From Clostridia bacterium (lineage in GTDB: Bacteria > Bacillota > Clostridia > Oscillospirales > Acutalibacteraceae), in assembly GCA_017516485.1 (NCBI GenBank), contig JAFXCH010000008.1, positions 31,571 to 95,570 on the forward strand: a DNA stretch of 64,000 bases, written 5' to 3'. The position numbers and the translations under genes are program-made. Of this stretch, positions 1 to 9,390 are shown in pieces. Numbering within the stretch: position 1 is the stretch's first letter; each line of letters opens with the position of its first letter. The notes below the pieces were generated by a model. It made no database searches and was not told where the DNA came from. It worked only from the letters and a program-made list of their open reading frames with translations.

Positions 1-1106
1 ACAAATGCAGAAAGGTCAATTATCTCTTCATCATATTCTTTATCGGGGTCGGGATTGATTGTAAGCACATGAATATCGTTATTCTCAAATTCGCCGTAAA
101 TTTCGCCCTTTGTACCGACGATTTCAATTCTTCTGAGCGGTCTTGCAGCACCGGCAATCATATTGTGTGTGCCTGTTGCACCGCTTTCGAAGTTAACCAT
201 AACACTCTGATGGTCAACAACATCGTTACCGCTTTTATAAATACACTTTCCGTATGGGCTGTCACCCTTGAGAAGATTAATTTTATCTTCAATAGTTGCA
301 TTCTCCATATCTTCAAGAGCTGACCAGACATAGAATTCCCATCTGTCAGGATGGTCGATATATATACGTTTTGCGGAATAAAGGCATGAATTGATGTGAG
401 GACAATCAACAAGGCACCTTGTACCTGCACCCTCAGGAGCCATTTCCGGCTTAAACTGAAAAATAGAACCGCAGCTCGAAACAGTTTTCGGCTTGGTGGA
501 ATTCATCATCCACATCATTATATCAAGGTCGTGACAGCACTTTGCAAGAAGCATGGAGGTTTTACACTCTTCACTTCTGCCCCACTTACCTCTTACATAG
601 GATGTTGAAGCATGGTGATAGCTGACATGCTCAAAAGTATTTATGCTTATAATATCGCCGATTTCACCTGCAAGCAAACGCTCTTTAATAGCAATATAAA
701 ACGGGGTATAGCGGAGCACATGGCAAATCATAACTTTGTTACCGTACTCTTCAACAGTAGCTACAAGCTTTTCAAGTTCTTCCATATTAACGGCAAAAGG
801 CTTTTCGAGAAGCATATCGTAGCCTGCTTTAAGCAAAGGAATAGCTGTTTCAACATGCTGATGATCCATAGTGCCGTTTATTACGGCATCAGCAAACTTT
901 GGCACAGATGCAAGTTCCTCAGCACTTGAAAAGCAATTCTCCTTTGGAAATCCGAACATTTTGCGAGCCTTTTCACATCTGAAAGGGTTAGGGTCGGCAA
1001 TACCGACAATCTTAAGTTTTTCAGGTGATTGAAGTGCAAGTTCAGCATAAGTAAAGGCACGGTGACCTCCGCCCACTATAACAGCTGTTATGGGATTAGT
1101 GCTCAT
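1..1106 (-). CDS. Gfo/Idh/MocA family oxidoreductase (3' end cut by window edge)
   Basis: NAD(P)-dependent sugar dehydrogenase family; the substrate cannot be read from sequence. Read from an ATG at 1106, the protein begins MSTNPITAVIVGGGHRAFTY, a Rossmann-type GGGHR turn (family consensus GxGxxG), and continues to the window edge without a stop, so roughly 368 residues are visible. The family signature EKP (LLEKPFAVN) is present, as is a Cys-rich stretch (CLVDCPHINSC) seen in one branch of these oxidoreductases. A second Gfo/Idh domain occurs in the fusion protein at 31.9-34.0 kb. It is followed upstream (plus-strand right) by secG in the same direction, but the secG terminator lies between them, so it is probably transcribed separately. 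Confidence 0.88.
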   Translation of the reverse strand, partial: MSTNPITAVIVGGGHRAFTYAELALQSPEKLKIVGIADPNPFRCEKARKMFGFPKENCFSSAEELASVPKFADAVINGTMDHQHVETAIPLLKAGYDMLLEKPFAVNMEELEKLVATVEEYGNKVMICHVLRYTPFYIAIKERLLAGEIGDIISINTFEHVSYHHASTSYVRGKWGRSEECKTSMLLAKCCHDLDIMMWMMNSTKPKTVSSCGSIFQFKPEMAPEGAGTRCLVDCPHINSCLYSAKRIYIDHPDRWEFYVWSALEDMENATIEDKINLLKGDSPYGKCIYKSGNDVVDHQSVMVNFESGATGTHNMIAGAARPLRRIEIVGTKGEIYGEFENNDIHVLTINPDPDKEYDEEIIDLSAF

Positions 1107-1180
1107 AATTAAAGACCTCTGATCATAAAAAACATACAAGGAAATAATAGCATAATAAATTAATTAGTCAAGATAAAAAA

Positions 1181-1213
1181 TAAAAAAACAACCAAGGCTT
1201 AACACCTTGGTTG
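1181..1213 (-). terminator. Rho-independent terminator of secG
   Basis: Perfect 9-bp stem (1189-1197 with 1205-1213) and a 7-nt loop. On the minus strand it is followed by an uninterrupted T-run, 23 nt past the secG stop. Confidence 0.85.
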
Positions 1214-1235
1214 CTTGATTGAATTTTGATAAAAA

Positions 1236-1484
1236 TCAGAATATTGTTGTAAGAACCTTTGCAGCAAAAGCAATTACAAAGAAGCCGATACCGACAATCT
1301 TTGTGAGCTTAACAAGCTTAGCTTCCATTGTGCGGCCCTTGTTCTTACCAAAGAAAGTTTCAGCACCGCCGGCAATAGTACCGGAAAGGCCCTGAGAGTT
1401 ACCCTCCTGAAGAAGAACGAGAGCTGTGATTGTGATTGAGAGAACAATAAGAACTACACCGAAAACGATTTCAAACCATAACAT
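1236..1484 (-). CDS. secG: SecG preprotein translocase subunit
   Basis: 82-residue protein with the SecG layout: an N-terminal membrane helix (residues about 3-24), the conserved LLQEGNSQGLSG loop followed by an FFGK segment, and a second helix at the C terminus (about 62-80). SecG associates with SecYE in the membrane and aids SecA-driven protein export. It stands alone between two intergenic regions, with its own candidate promoter upstream and a strong terminator downstream, so it looks monocistronic. The length is typical of the family. Confidence 0.93.
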   Translation of the reverse strand: MLWFEIVFGVVLIVLSITITALVLLQEGNSQGLSGTIAGGAETFFGKNKGRTMEAKLVKLTKIVGIGFFVIAFAAKVLTTIF

Positions 1485-1571
1485 AATAATTCACCTTAAC
1501 GCCTGCTTTTAAAGCAAGACTATTACCCTTTCTTTTGAAAATATATACAATTTCCGTTTTTATACTCGAAT

Positions 1572-1600
1572 ATTCTACCACATAGTTTTATATTTTGCAA
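1572..1600 (-). promoter_or_regulatory. Candidate sigma-A promoter for secG
   Basis: Minus-strand TTGCAA, 17-nt spacer, TAGAAT, about 90 nt upstream of the secG start. The rest of the 1485-1767 gap is AT-rich, and I see no gene or RNA in it. Confidence 0.5.
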
Positions 1601-1767
1601 TAGTTTTTTAAAAAAACTGCAAATATCCAGGAAAAAATTTCAACACATATAAAATCAAACTTGTGTCAAAATACTGTAGACGGACAAAGGATGTTATTTA
1701 ATGCGTTTGCTTCGTGCTTTCTCCGTCGGCTGTTAACGGCGGGGAAGCCTGCACTAACAGCTACATA

Positions 1768-4005
1768 TTATATAAGCGTCATCTGCTCGCCGCTGTCTTC
1801 GGCACTGAGCAAAGCACCGGTTGAGGGAAGATTCTTTGTACGGTAACGGTAAGGCTTTGCAAACTCGCCCTCGTTATAGGGACGCACAGTCATAAGACGT
1901 TGACCTTTTTTGAGGGTAAAGACAGCAACACCCTGCGTATCTTTAGTAGTTTTGGATGAGATTGCGGCAGTATTGAAAAGCAGATGTCTGCCTGCACTTG
2001 AAACAAGTACAAGTTCTGTATCCTGTGTGATATAGAGTGCGGCAACAAGCGGGGATTTGTCACTGTATGCTTTTATGAGCTTCTTTCGGTTGGTCTTTGT
2101 TGCATATGCCGACATATCGACCTTGGCAACCTTACCGTTTTCAAAGAAGAATATCATATAGCCGTTATAATCCTTGAGCAGAGCCATATAAGCAACGGTC
2201 TCTTCCGGCTCCATATCAAGCTTTGAGGGCACATAATCACCGAGTGCGCTTGCCTTTGTAAAATCGAAGTCATCCGCCTTGGCTTTGTAAACCTGCTGTT
2301 TATTGGTAAAGAAAAGAAGCTCGACATCGTTTGTTGTATCGTAAGTTACAATTATTTCGTCGTTTTCCTTTACCTTCTGCTCACCGCTCATACGAAGTGA
2401 AAGCGGAGTAATTTTTTTGAAATAGCCTTCACGTGAAAGGAAGATATGAACAGGCTCGTTTGATACAGGCTCTTCTGTTTCCTCTTCGGCAATTTCAGCC
2501 TGATAGATAATCTCACTTCTGCGGGGCTTGCCGTACTTTTTGACTACATTCTGCAGCTCTGCAATAATTATCTTCTTTACACGCTGACCCTTTGCAAGGA
2601 TTTCTTCAAGGTCTTTGATTGTGTCTTTAAGGCTTTCAATATCCTTTGTATGCTTGAGAATATACTCACGGTTGAGGTGACGGAGTTTGATTTCCGCTAC
2701 ATACTCAGCCTGAATTTCATCAATACCAAAGCCTATCATAAGGTTTGTGACAACCTCTTTTTCCTCTTCGGTATTGCGGATTATCTTAATAGCCTTATCG
2801 ATATCAAGAAGTATCTTCTGCAGACCTTCTAACAGATGAAGTCTGTTGCGGCACTTCTGAAGTTCGAAGAATGTTCTTCTGCGTACACACTCGGTACGGA
2901 ATGCAATCCACTCATTAAGGAGTTGTTTTACACCAAGCACCTGAGGCATACCTGCAATAAGCACATTGAAGTTGCAGGAGAAAGTATCCTCCATCGGAGT
3001 CTGCTTATAAAGCTTGAGCATCAGCTTATCCGGGTCAGTACCGCGCTTAAGGTCAATTGTAATCTTGAGGCCGTTTTTATCGGTTTCATCACGGACGTCA
3101 CTGATTTCTTTAAGTGAGCCTGCTTTGAACTTTTCAATAATCTTATCGATTATAGCTTCAGCCGTAGTTGTAGGCGGAATTTCGTATATATCTATGCAGT
3201 TATTTGATTTATCGTAATTATATTTTGCTCTTACCTTGATACTGCCGCGACCGCTGTTAATAACATTCATCATTTCGTCACGGTTGTATATTATCTGACC
3301 GCCGCCGATAAAATCGGGAGCCTTTATTATCTCGGACACATCGTAATCAGGGTCTTTAATAAGCTCGATTGTGGTGTTACAGATTTCTTCAAGATTGAAC
3401 GAGCAGATAGAACTTGCCATACCTACGGCAATACCTGTATTTGCATTTACAAGCACGCTCGGGAAAGATACGGGAAGAAGAGTAGGCTCCTTCATTGTGT
3501 TGTCGTAGTTATCGACAAAATCAACGGTATCCTTATCAATATCACCGAAAAGCTCGGAGCAGATAGACTCAAGCTTCGCCTCTGTATAACGGGATGCCGC
3601 CCACATCATATCACGTGAATAAGCCTTACCGAAGTTACCCTTTGAGTCTACAAGCGGATGAAGCAGAGCTTCGTAACCGCGTGAAAGACGCACCATAGTA
3701 TCGTAAATTGCGGCATCACCATGAGGGTTGAGCTGCATTGTACGGCCGACAATATTAGCCGACTTTACTCTTGAGCCATTCAGCAGACCCATCTTGTACA
3801 TTGTATAGAGGAGTTTACGGTGAGCAGGCTTGAGACCGTCTATTTCAGGAATCGCACGGGACATAATGACACTCATCGCATATGGCATATAGTTGACCTC
3901 AAGCGTATCGGTAATACGCTGGTTAACAACTTCACCTGCACCTAAAATATGTGCATTGGGGTTGATATCAGCCTTCGGCTTTTTTTCTGTCTTTTTCTTT
4001 GCCAA
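1768..4005 (-). CDS. parC: Type IIA topoisomerase subunit A (ParC/GyrA-like)
   Basis: 745-residue DNA breakage-reunion subunit. The region MPYAMSVIMSRAIPEIDGLK (about residues 40-59) is the family N-terminal signature; the catalytic tyrosine is Y140 in AASRYTEAKL; a long helical tower (about 385-490) is followed by a C-terminal beta-pinwheel-like region. The spacing GNFGKAYSRDMMWAASRYTE differs from canonical gyrase, and the C-terminal domain has no obvious GyrA box, so a topoisomerase IV-like decatenating role is more likely than supercoiling. It follows the partner subunit after 17 nt and is surely co-transcribed with it. The parC name is by inference; Clostridia carry several divergent pairs of this kind. 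Confidence 0.9.
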   Translation of the reverse strand: MAKKKTEKKPKADINPNAHILGAGEVVNQRITDTLEVNYMPYAMSVIMSRAIPEIDGLKPAHRKLLYTMYKMGLLNGSRVKSANIVGRTMQLNPHGDAAIYDTMVRLSRGYEALLHPLVDSKGNFGKAYSRDMMWAASRYTEAKLESICSELFGDIDKDTVDFVDNYDNTMKEPTLLPVSFPSVLVNANTGIAVGMASSICSFNLEEICNTTIELIKDPDYDVSEIIKAPDFIGGGQIIYNRDEMMNVINSGRGSIKVRAKYNYDKSNNCIDIYEIPPTTTAEAIIDKIIEKFKAGSLKEISDVRDETDKNGLKITIDLKRGTDPDKLMLKLYKQTPMEDTFSCNFNVLIAGMPQVLGVKQLLNEWIAFRTECVRRRTFFELQKCRNRLHLLEGLQKILLDIDKAIKIIRNTEEEKEVVTNLMIGFGIDEIQAEYVAEIKLRHLNREYILKHTKDIESLKDTIKDLEEILAKGQRVKKIIIAELQNVVKKYGKPRRSEIIYQAEIAEEETEEPVSNEPVHIFLSREGYFKKITPLSLRMSGEQKVKENDEIIVTYDTTNDVELLFFTNKQQVYKAKADDFDFTKASALGDYVPSKLDMEPEETVAYMALLKDYNGYMIFFFENGKVAKVDMSAYATKTNRKKLIKAYSDKSPLVAALYITQDTELVLVSSAGRHLLFNTAAISSKTTKDTQGVAVFTLKKGQRLMTVRPYNEGEFAKPYRYRTKNLPSTGALLSAEDSGEQMTLI

Positions 4006-4022
4006 TTAATATCTCCCCTTTC

Positions 4023-6008
4023 TCAGCTCACGTCAGCCATATCAATATAGAGGTGGCCGTTTTCTGCAATATACTGTTTTCTGCCTGCAAGGTTATCGCC
4101 AAGCAGCAGATCGAATTTTTCTGCCATAGCCTCGGCAAAATCAGGCTCAATTTTGATAAGGCGGCGTGTTGCGGGATTCATTGTGGTAAGCCACATCATA
4201 TCCGCATCGTTTTCACCAAGACCTTTTGAGCGCTGGATTGTAAACTTCTTACCCTCAAGCTCAGCGAGCACGTCTGCCTTCTCCTTTTCGGTATAAGCAA
4301 ACCAGGTTTCGTCTTTATACGAAATTTCGTAGAGCGGAGACTCCGCAATAAAAACATAACCGTTTTCAATAAGAGTCGGCATCAGACGGTAAATCATAGT
4401 AAGAATAAGAGTTCTTATTTGGAAGCCGTCGACATCGGCATCGGTACAGATAATAACTTTATTCCATCTGAGGTTATCGAGATTGAATGTAGCAAGGTCT
4501 TTTGCATGTTTTCCCTTAACCTCGATACCGCAACCGAGCACCTTAATAAGGTCGGTAATAATGTCGCTTTTAAAAATCTTATCGTACTCAGATTTAAGGC
4601 AGTTAAGAATCTTACCTCTGACAGGAATAATCGCCTGAAATTCAGAGTCACGTGACTGTTTACAAGCACCAAGAGCAGAGTCACCCTCAACGATAAACAG
4701 TTCTCGCATACTGACGTCACGGCTTCTGCAATCAACAAACTTCTGCACTCTGTTTGCCATATCATTACTGCTCTGCAGATTTTTCTTGATTGTCTGCCTT
4801 GTGGTTTCAGCCTTTACTCGGCTGCGCATATTAATAAGCACCTGGTCGCAGATTTTTTCTGCTTCAAGCTTATTTTCGATAAAGTATATTTCAAGCTGTT
4901 TACGCAGGAAGTCTGTCATAGCCTCCTGAATAAACTTGTTTGTGATTGATTTCTTTGTCTGGTTTTCATAGGAAGTCTGAGTAGAGAAAGATGAAATAAC
5001 AAGAATCAGACAGTCCTCAACATCCTGGAAGCTGATTTTGGAGTCAGCCTTTGTATATTTATTGTTCTGCTTAAGATAAGCATCAATCTGTGAAACAAAC
5101 GCACTTCTTGCAGCCTTATCAGGTGCACCGCCGTGCTCAAGCCAGCTTGAGTTGTGATAATACTCCTTAAGCTGTTTTTTGTTTGAAAAGCGGAGTGCGA
5201 CATTTATCTTAAGCTTGTAATCCTTCTGGTCCTCTCTGTCGCGGCCTATACGCTCTGCCGACCAGAGCTGAGTCTGACTGATTGAAGAATCACCGCCAAG
5301 CTCATCAACATAATCTTTTATACCGTTTTCGTAAAGGTATTCGTATGTTTCAAAAGAGTTTGCATTACCCTTCTGATTACGGAGCACAAAACGCACACCG
5401 GGATTTACAATAGACTGGCGCTTGAGAGTTGACTGAAAATACTCAAGCGGTACATTTATATCGGTGAATACCTCAAGATCCGGCTTCCAACGGATGCGTG
5501 TACCCGTATCCTTCTTGGGATACTCCTCTTTGAGCATCTTACCTACGGGCTTACCTTTTTTAAATTTAAGTTCGTAACGGTAGCCGCCTGTTTTGATTTC
5601 TGCTGCCATATATTCGGATGCATATTGAGTTGAGCATAGACCCAAACCGTTAAGACCGAGCGAATATTCATAGCTGCCGCCGTCGTTGGTATCGTACTTA
5701 CCTCCTGCATAAAGCTCACAGAATACAAGCTCCCAGTTAAATTTCTTCTCCTTGGGGTTGTAATCTACAGGAATACCTCTGCCGAAATCCTGCACCTCAA
5801 CAGAGCCATCCGAAAAACGGGTGACTATAATCTTATCGCCGTGACCTTCACGAGCTTCATCTATTGAGTTTGAGATAATTTCAAAAATAGAATGCTCACA
5901 GCCCTCAAGACCGTCAGAGCCGAATATAACGCCCGGACGCTTACGCACACGGTCGGCACCTTTGAGGGAGGTTATACTTTCTACTCCGTATTCTGCTTTT
6001 TTCGGCAT
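4023..6008 (-). CDS. parE: Type IIA topoisomerase ATPase subunit B (ParE/GyrB-like)
   Basis: 661-residue ATPase subunit. GHKL motifs are RKRPGVIFGS, IISNSIDEAREG (Mg-binding Asn), QDFGRGIPVD and GLNGLGLCSTQYAS in the first 130 residues; the transducer follows. The TOPRIM domain shows LFIVEGDSALG with its acidic Glu, CTDADVDGFQIRTL with the Asp pair, and RSKGLGENDADMMWLTTMNP. It pairs with the downstream A subunit to form the heterotetramer that passes DNA duplexes. The length fits ParE better than the ~800-residue Proteobacterial GyrB. It sits directly downstream of ftsH at the end of a long housekeeping run. Confidence 0.9.
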   Translation of the reverse strand: MPKKAEYGVESITSLKGADRVRKRPGVIFGSDGLEGCEHSIFEIISNSIDEAREGHGDKIIVTRFSDGSVEVQDFGRGIPVDYNPKEKKFNWELVFCELYAGGKYDTNDGGSYEYSLGLNGLGLCSTQYASEYMAAEIKTGGYRYELKFKKGKPVGKMLKEEYPKKDTGTRIRWKPDLEVFTDINVPLEYFQSTLKRQSIVNPGVRFVLRNQKGNANSFETYEYLYENGIKDYVDELGGDSSISQTQLWSAERIGRDREDQKDYKLKINVALRFSNKKQLKEYYHNSSWLEHGGAPDKAARSAFVSQIDAYLKQNNKYTKADSKISFQDVEDCLILVISSFSTQTSYENQTKKSITNKFIQEAMTDFLRKQLEIYFIENKLEAEKICDQVLINMRSRVKAETTRQTIKKNLQSSNDMANRVQKFVDCRSRDVSMRELFIVEGDSALGACKQSRDSEFQAIIPVRGKILNCLKSEYDKIFKSDIITDLIKVLGCGIEVKGKHAKDLATFNLDNLRWNKVIICTDADVDGFQIRTLILTMIYRLMPTLIENGYVFIAESPLYEISYKDETWFAYTEKEKADVLAELEGKKFTIQRSKGLGENDADMMWLTTMNPATRRLIKIEPDFAEAMAEKFDLLLGDNLAGRKQYIAENGHLYIDMADVS

Positions 6009-6034
6009 TTGTTTTACCTCTCTTTATACCACAG

Positions 6035-6067
6035 TTTGCCGACACCACCAAAAGTTGTGCCGGCAAA
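6035..6067. repeat. Inverted repeat between ftsH and parE
   Basis: Imperfect 14-bp inverted repeat (TTTGCCG core pairing with CGGCAAA, two mismatches, 5-nt loop). No T-run follows on either side, so it is more likely an mRNA processing or stability stem than a terminator. Confidence 0.5.
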
Positions 6068-6079
6068 TAATTGGTTTTA

Positions 6080-7993
6080 TTATTCTGTTTCTTCGGTAGC
6101 TTCTGATACAGTGCTATCATCAACCTGTTCTTCCGCCTGAAAAGCACCTGTCATAATATCCTTGAAAGTTTCACCGTTCATCTTCTCGTGCTCAACGAGA
6201 TACTTTGCAACAGCGTGAAGCTTATCGATATCGGTTGTAAGAATATCCTCACAGCGCTTATATGCACCGGTGATAATCGAATTAATTTCGGAATCAATCG
6301 AGCTTGCAATGTTTTCGGAATAGTTACGTGTCTGACCGTAATCTCTGCCGAGGAAAACTTCATTGTGGCCTGAGGTGAAAGAAATCGGACCGAGCTCATC
6401 GCTCATACCGTACTTTGTAATCATACCTCTTGCAATCTCAGTTGCACGCTGAATATCGTTTGATGCACCCGTTGAGATATCACCGAGAACAATAGCCTCT
6501 GCAACTCGACCGCCAAGCAGAGTAACGATATTATCGAGCATATCGGTTTTGGTTGTATAGCTCTTATCCTCAGTAGGAACAGACATTGTATATCCGCCTG
6601 CCATACCTCTGGGGATAATGGAAATTTCGTGAACGGGATCCTGTGACTCGAGATTAAATGTAGCAACAGCGTGACCTGCTTCGTGGTAAGCTGTAAGCCT
6701 CTTCTCCTTGTCGGTCATTTTATGAGATTTCTTCTCTGTACCGACAACAACCTTGATTGTGGCTTCTTCGATTTCTCTCATTGTGATAGCCTTTTTATTC
6801 TGCCTTGCAGCAAGAAGAGCAGCTTCGTTGAGGAGATTTTCAAGGTCAGCACCCGTAAATCCTGCTGTTGAGCGTGCAATTACACCGAGGTCAACATCAG
6901 GAGCAAGAGGCTTGCCTTTTGCGTGCACCTTAAGCACGGCTTCTCTGCCCTTGAGGTCGGGATAGTTAACCGTAATCTGGCGGTCAAATCTGCCGGGACG
7001 AAGAAGAGCAGGGTCAAGGATATCGGGGCGGTTTGTTGCGGCGATGATAATTACGCCTTCGTTTGCACCGAAACCGTCCATCTCAACAAGGAGCTGGTTA
7101 AGAGTCTGCTCACGCTCATCGTGACCGCCGCCCATACCTGCACCTCTGTGACGGCCTACGGCATCGATTTCGTCAATAAATATAATTGAGGGAGAATTCT
7201 TCTTTGCCTGGTCAAAAAGGTCACGCACACGCGAAGCACCGACACCGACATACATCTCAACAAAATCGGAACCTGAAATTGAGAAGAAAGGAACATCTGC
7301 CTCACCTGCAACGGCACGTGCAAGCAATGTTTTACCTGTACCGGGAGGGCCTACAAGAAGCACACCTTTGGGAATTCTTGCACCGAGGTCATTGAACTTA
7401 GTCGGGTCTTTAAGGAAATCGACAATTTCTGCAAGCTCTTCCTTCTCTTCATCAGCACCTGCAACGTCTTCAAACTTTGCCTTACGCTTTTCATCCTTGG
7501 CATTTTTGATTCTTGCCTTACCGAAGCTGAGTGTTTTATTTGTTTCGTTATTGAAGCTCTGGCCCATACGGCGCACCATAATAAACATAACCACGCCGAG
7601 GACTACCATAAGAATTATGGTTGGCATAATATTGAGCAACCAGGAATTTTCTCCTCCGCGCTCATAATCGTACTTGATCGGAGACTCCGGGTTAGCCCTG
7701 TTATGCTCTGACACAAGCGGATGTACATCGTCAATAAAAATTGATACATTGGGTACGGTATAATTCTTAACCGCATCACTGCCCTTTTCTTTGTACTCAA
7801 GGGCACCTGAGCTGAGATTGAGGCTGTACTCTGTAACAGTACCCTTCTCAAACTTCGCTATTATCTGATAGTACTGTGTTTTTTCACTTTGCATTGATGA
7901 GCTTGCAAAGTAAAACACAATGCCTATGATAAGCAGCGGCACGGTAACGTATATGAGCACCGTCCTCAGCTTTTTCTTCTTGTTTGCGTCCAT
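6080..7993 (-). CDS. ftsH: ATP-dependent zinc metalloprotease FtsH
   Basis: Membrane-anchored AAA+ protease of 637 residues that degrades unassembled or regulatory membrane and cytosolic proteins as a hexamer. Two membrane helices (about 10-30 and 122-140) bracket an extracytoplasmic domain. The AAA module has Walker A GPPGTGKT (215-222), Walker B IIFIDEID (270-277) and the pore [10 protein letters not shown]. The zinc protease motif HEAGH is at 437-441. It follows tilS after 68 nt, the common tilS-ftsH order of Firmicutes (hpt, often between them, is absent). Confidence 0.97.
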   Translation of the reverse strand: MDANKKKKLRTVLIYVTVPLLIIGIVFYFASSSMQSEKTQYYQIIAKFEKGTVTEYSLNLSSGALEYKEKGSDAVKNYTVPNVSIFIDDVHPLVSEHNRANPESPIKYDYERGGENSWLLNIMPTIILMVVLGVVMFIMVRRMGQSFNNETNKTLSFGKARIKNAKDEKRKAKFEDVAGADEEKEELAEIVDFLKDPTKFNDLGARIPKGVLLVGPPGTGKTLLARAVAGEADVPFFSISGSDFVEMYVGVGASRVRDLFDQAKKNSPSIIFIDEIDAVGRHRGAGMGGGHDEREQTLNQLLVEMDGFGANEGVIIIAATNRPDILDPALLRPGRFDRQITVNYPDLKGREAVLKVHAKGKPLAPDVDLGVIARSTAGFTGADLENLLNEAALLAARQNKKAITMREIEEATIKVVVGTEKKSHKMTDKEKRLTAYHEAGHAVATFNLESQDPVHEISIIPRGMAGGYTMSVPTEDKSYTTKTDMLDNIVTLLGGRVAEAIVLGDISTGASNDIQRATEIARGMITKYGMSDELGPISFTSGHNEVFLGRDYGQTRNYSENIASSIDSEINSIITGAYKRCEDILTTDIDKLHAVAKYLVEHEKMNGETFKDIMTGAFQAEEQVDDSTVSEATEETE

Positions 7994-8061
7994 TTCATAA
8001 CTCCTTCATTTTTTGTTTTCACTGAATATACATAATTTAATTTTGTCGTCATTACAAGACT

Positions 8062-9390
8062 TTATGCTGTAGTTACGATAACAAAGCTATCGGTACCGTT
8101 ATCGACAGCTGCTCTGTCGGCAACACCGACTCCGCACACCCAGACAACACCGTCATCATCGCGAAGTACAGGTATACTGCGACGAAGCTCGGGCTCAATA
8201 TGCATTTCGCTGAATATGCGTCTGAGTTGTTTTGTAACGCCCCTGCCGCGAAGACGGATTTTATCGCCCTCACGGATAGAGCCGAAAAACAGCTTACCAT
8301 TTATTTTATCATAATTAAGCGCATTATCCAATAGTTGTTTGTTAAAATTTTGTATATTTATTTTGTTATTTTTGTCAAAAAGTTCAAGTTTTATGTCACC
8401 GTACGGCAATTTATTCAAACCAAAGTTTGCTTCACAGCACCATTCGTCGCTTTTTGCCTTTACTCTACGAAGCGCACCTGAGCTGACACGAAGTGAAAAA
8501 CCACCCGAAACCTGAGTATCGCCGCCGTTTTCGATTATATCACAGACAGCTTCAATATGGTGAAGCTGAGGTTTATTACCGGTCATTTCTTCAATAATAA
8601 CTGCCACCGCTCTGCGTTTGAGTGACGGATGAAGCAAAGCTATCGGCTCGGTAAGGAATCCGTCTGCAAGTCTTGCACGCTCAACAGCTGCCACACTGAG
8701 CAGTGTCAAAAGCTCTTCATCCTCACGCAGAGAATTAATACAGCGTGAAAACGCAGCATCAAAAGACGGATTTATATTCTTGAGTTCAGGCACCGCTCTG
8801 TGTCTGATTCGATTGCGAGTGTACTCATCTTGCAGATTTGTGCTGTCTGTAACAAACTCTATATTATTCTGCTCGCAGTAGCACTCAACTTCAGCTCTCG
8901 AACAATTGATAAGCGGGCGGATAATATTACCTCTGACAGGAGGAATTGAAGTGAGACCCTTTAGCGAAGCACCTCTTGCCAGATTGAAAAGGAAAGTTTC
9001 CTCACAGTCCGACAAAGTATGTGCGGTTGCGACCTTTGCTGTCGGAGCAACGCGCTCAAAGAAAGCGTATCTCTCCTGCCTGCCGCATTCTTCTTCTCCG
9101 ATGCCTCTCTGCTTTGAAAGTGCAGGAATATCCTCACTTCCTACAAACAGTTCAATCCCCATTTCACGGCAGATTTCAACGCAAAAATTCTCGTCACGCT
9201 TTGCCTCTTCGCCACGGATTCCGTGGTTGAAGTGAGCTGCACAGAGGGTAAGAGAGTATTCATCTTTTAAGCTGTATAAAACATTAAGGAGCGCCATCGA
9301 GTCAGCTCCGCCCGAGAGGGCTACCAGAACGGTATCCCCCGGGTTAAGCATATGATGACGCTCAATTGTTTGCTTTACTTTAAGGTTCAT
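8062..9390 (-). CDS. tilS: tRNA(Ile)-lysidine synthase TilS
   Basis: Makes lysidine at C34 of tRNA-Ile(CAU), switching it from Met to Ile decoding. The N-type ATP pyrophosphatase loop SGGADSM lies near residue 27, followed by HFNHGIRGEEA; the C-terminal substrate-binding domain carries KIRLRGRGVTKQLRRIF. I place the start at the ATG at 9390, which gives MNLKVKQTIERH and has GGAG at good spacing; the open frame extends 30 codons further without a ribosome site. This start lies 11 nt inside the 3' end of dnaB, so the two genes overlap and are probably translationally coupled. Confidence 0.93.
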   Translation of the reverse strand: MNLKVKQTIERHHMLNPGDTVLVALSGGADSMALLNVLYSLKDEYSLTLCAAHFNHGIRGEEAKRDENFCVEICREMGIELFVGSEDIPALSKQRGIGEEECGRQERYAFFERVAPTAKVATAHTLSDCEETFLFNLARGASLKGLTSIPPVRGNIIRPLINCSRAEVECYCEQNNIEFVTDSTNLQDEYTRNRIRHRAVPELKNINPSFDAAFSRCINSLREDEELLTLLSVAAVERARLADGFLTEPIALLHPSLKRRAVAVIIEEMTGNKPQLHHIEAVCDIIENGGDTQVSGGFSLRVSSGALRRVKAKSDEWCCEANFGLNKLPYGDIKLELFDKNNKINIQNFNKQLLDNALNYDKINGKLFFGSIREGDKIRLRGRGVTKQLRRIFSEMHIEPELRRSIPVLRDDDGVVWVCGVGVADRAAVDNGTDSFVIVTTA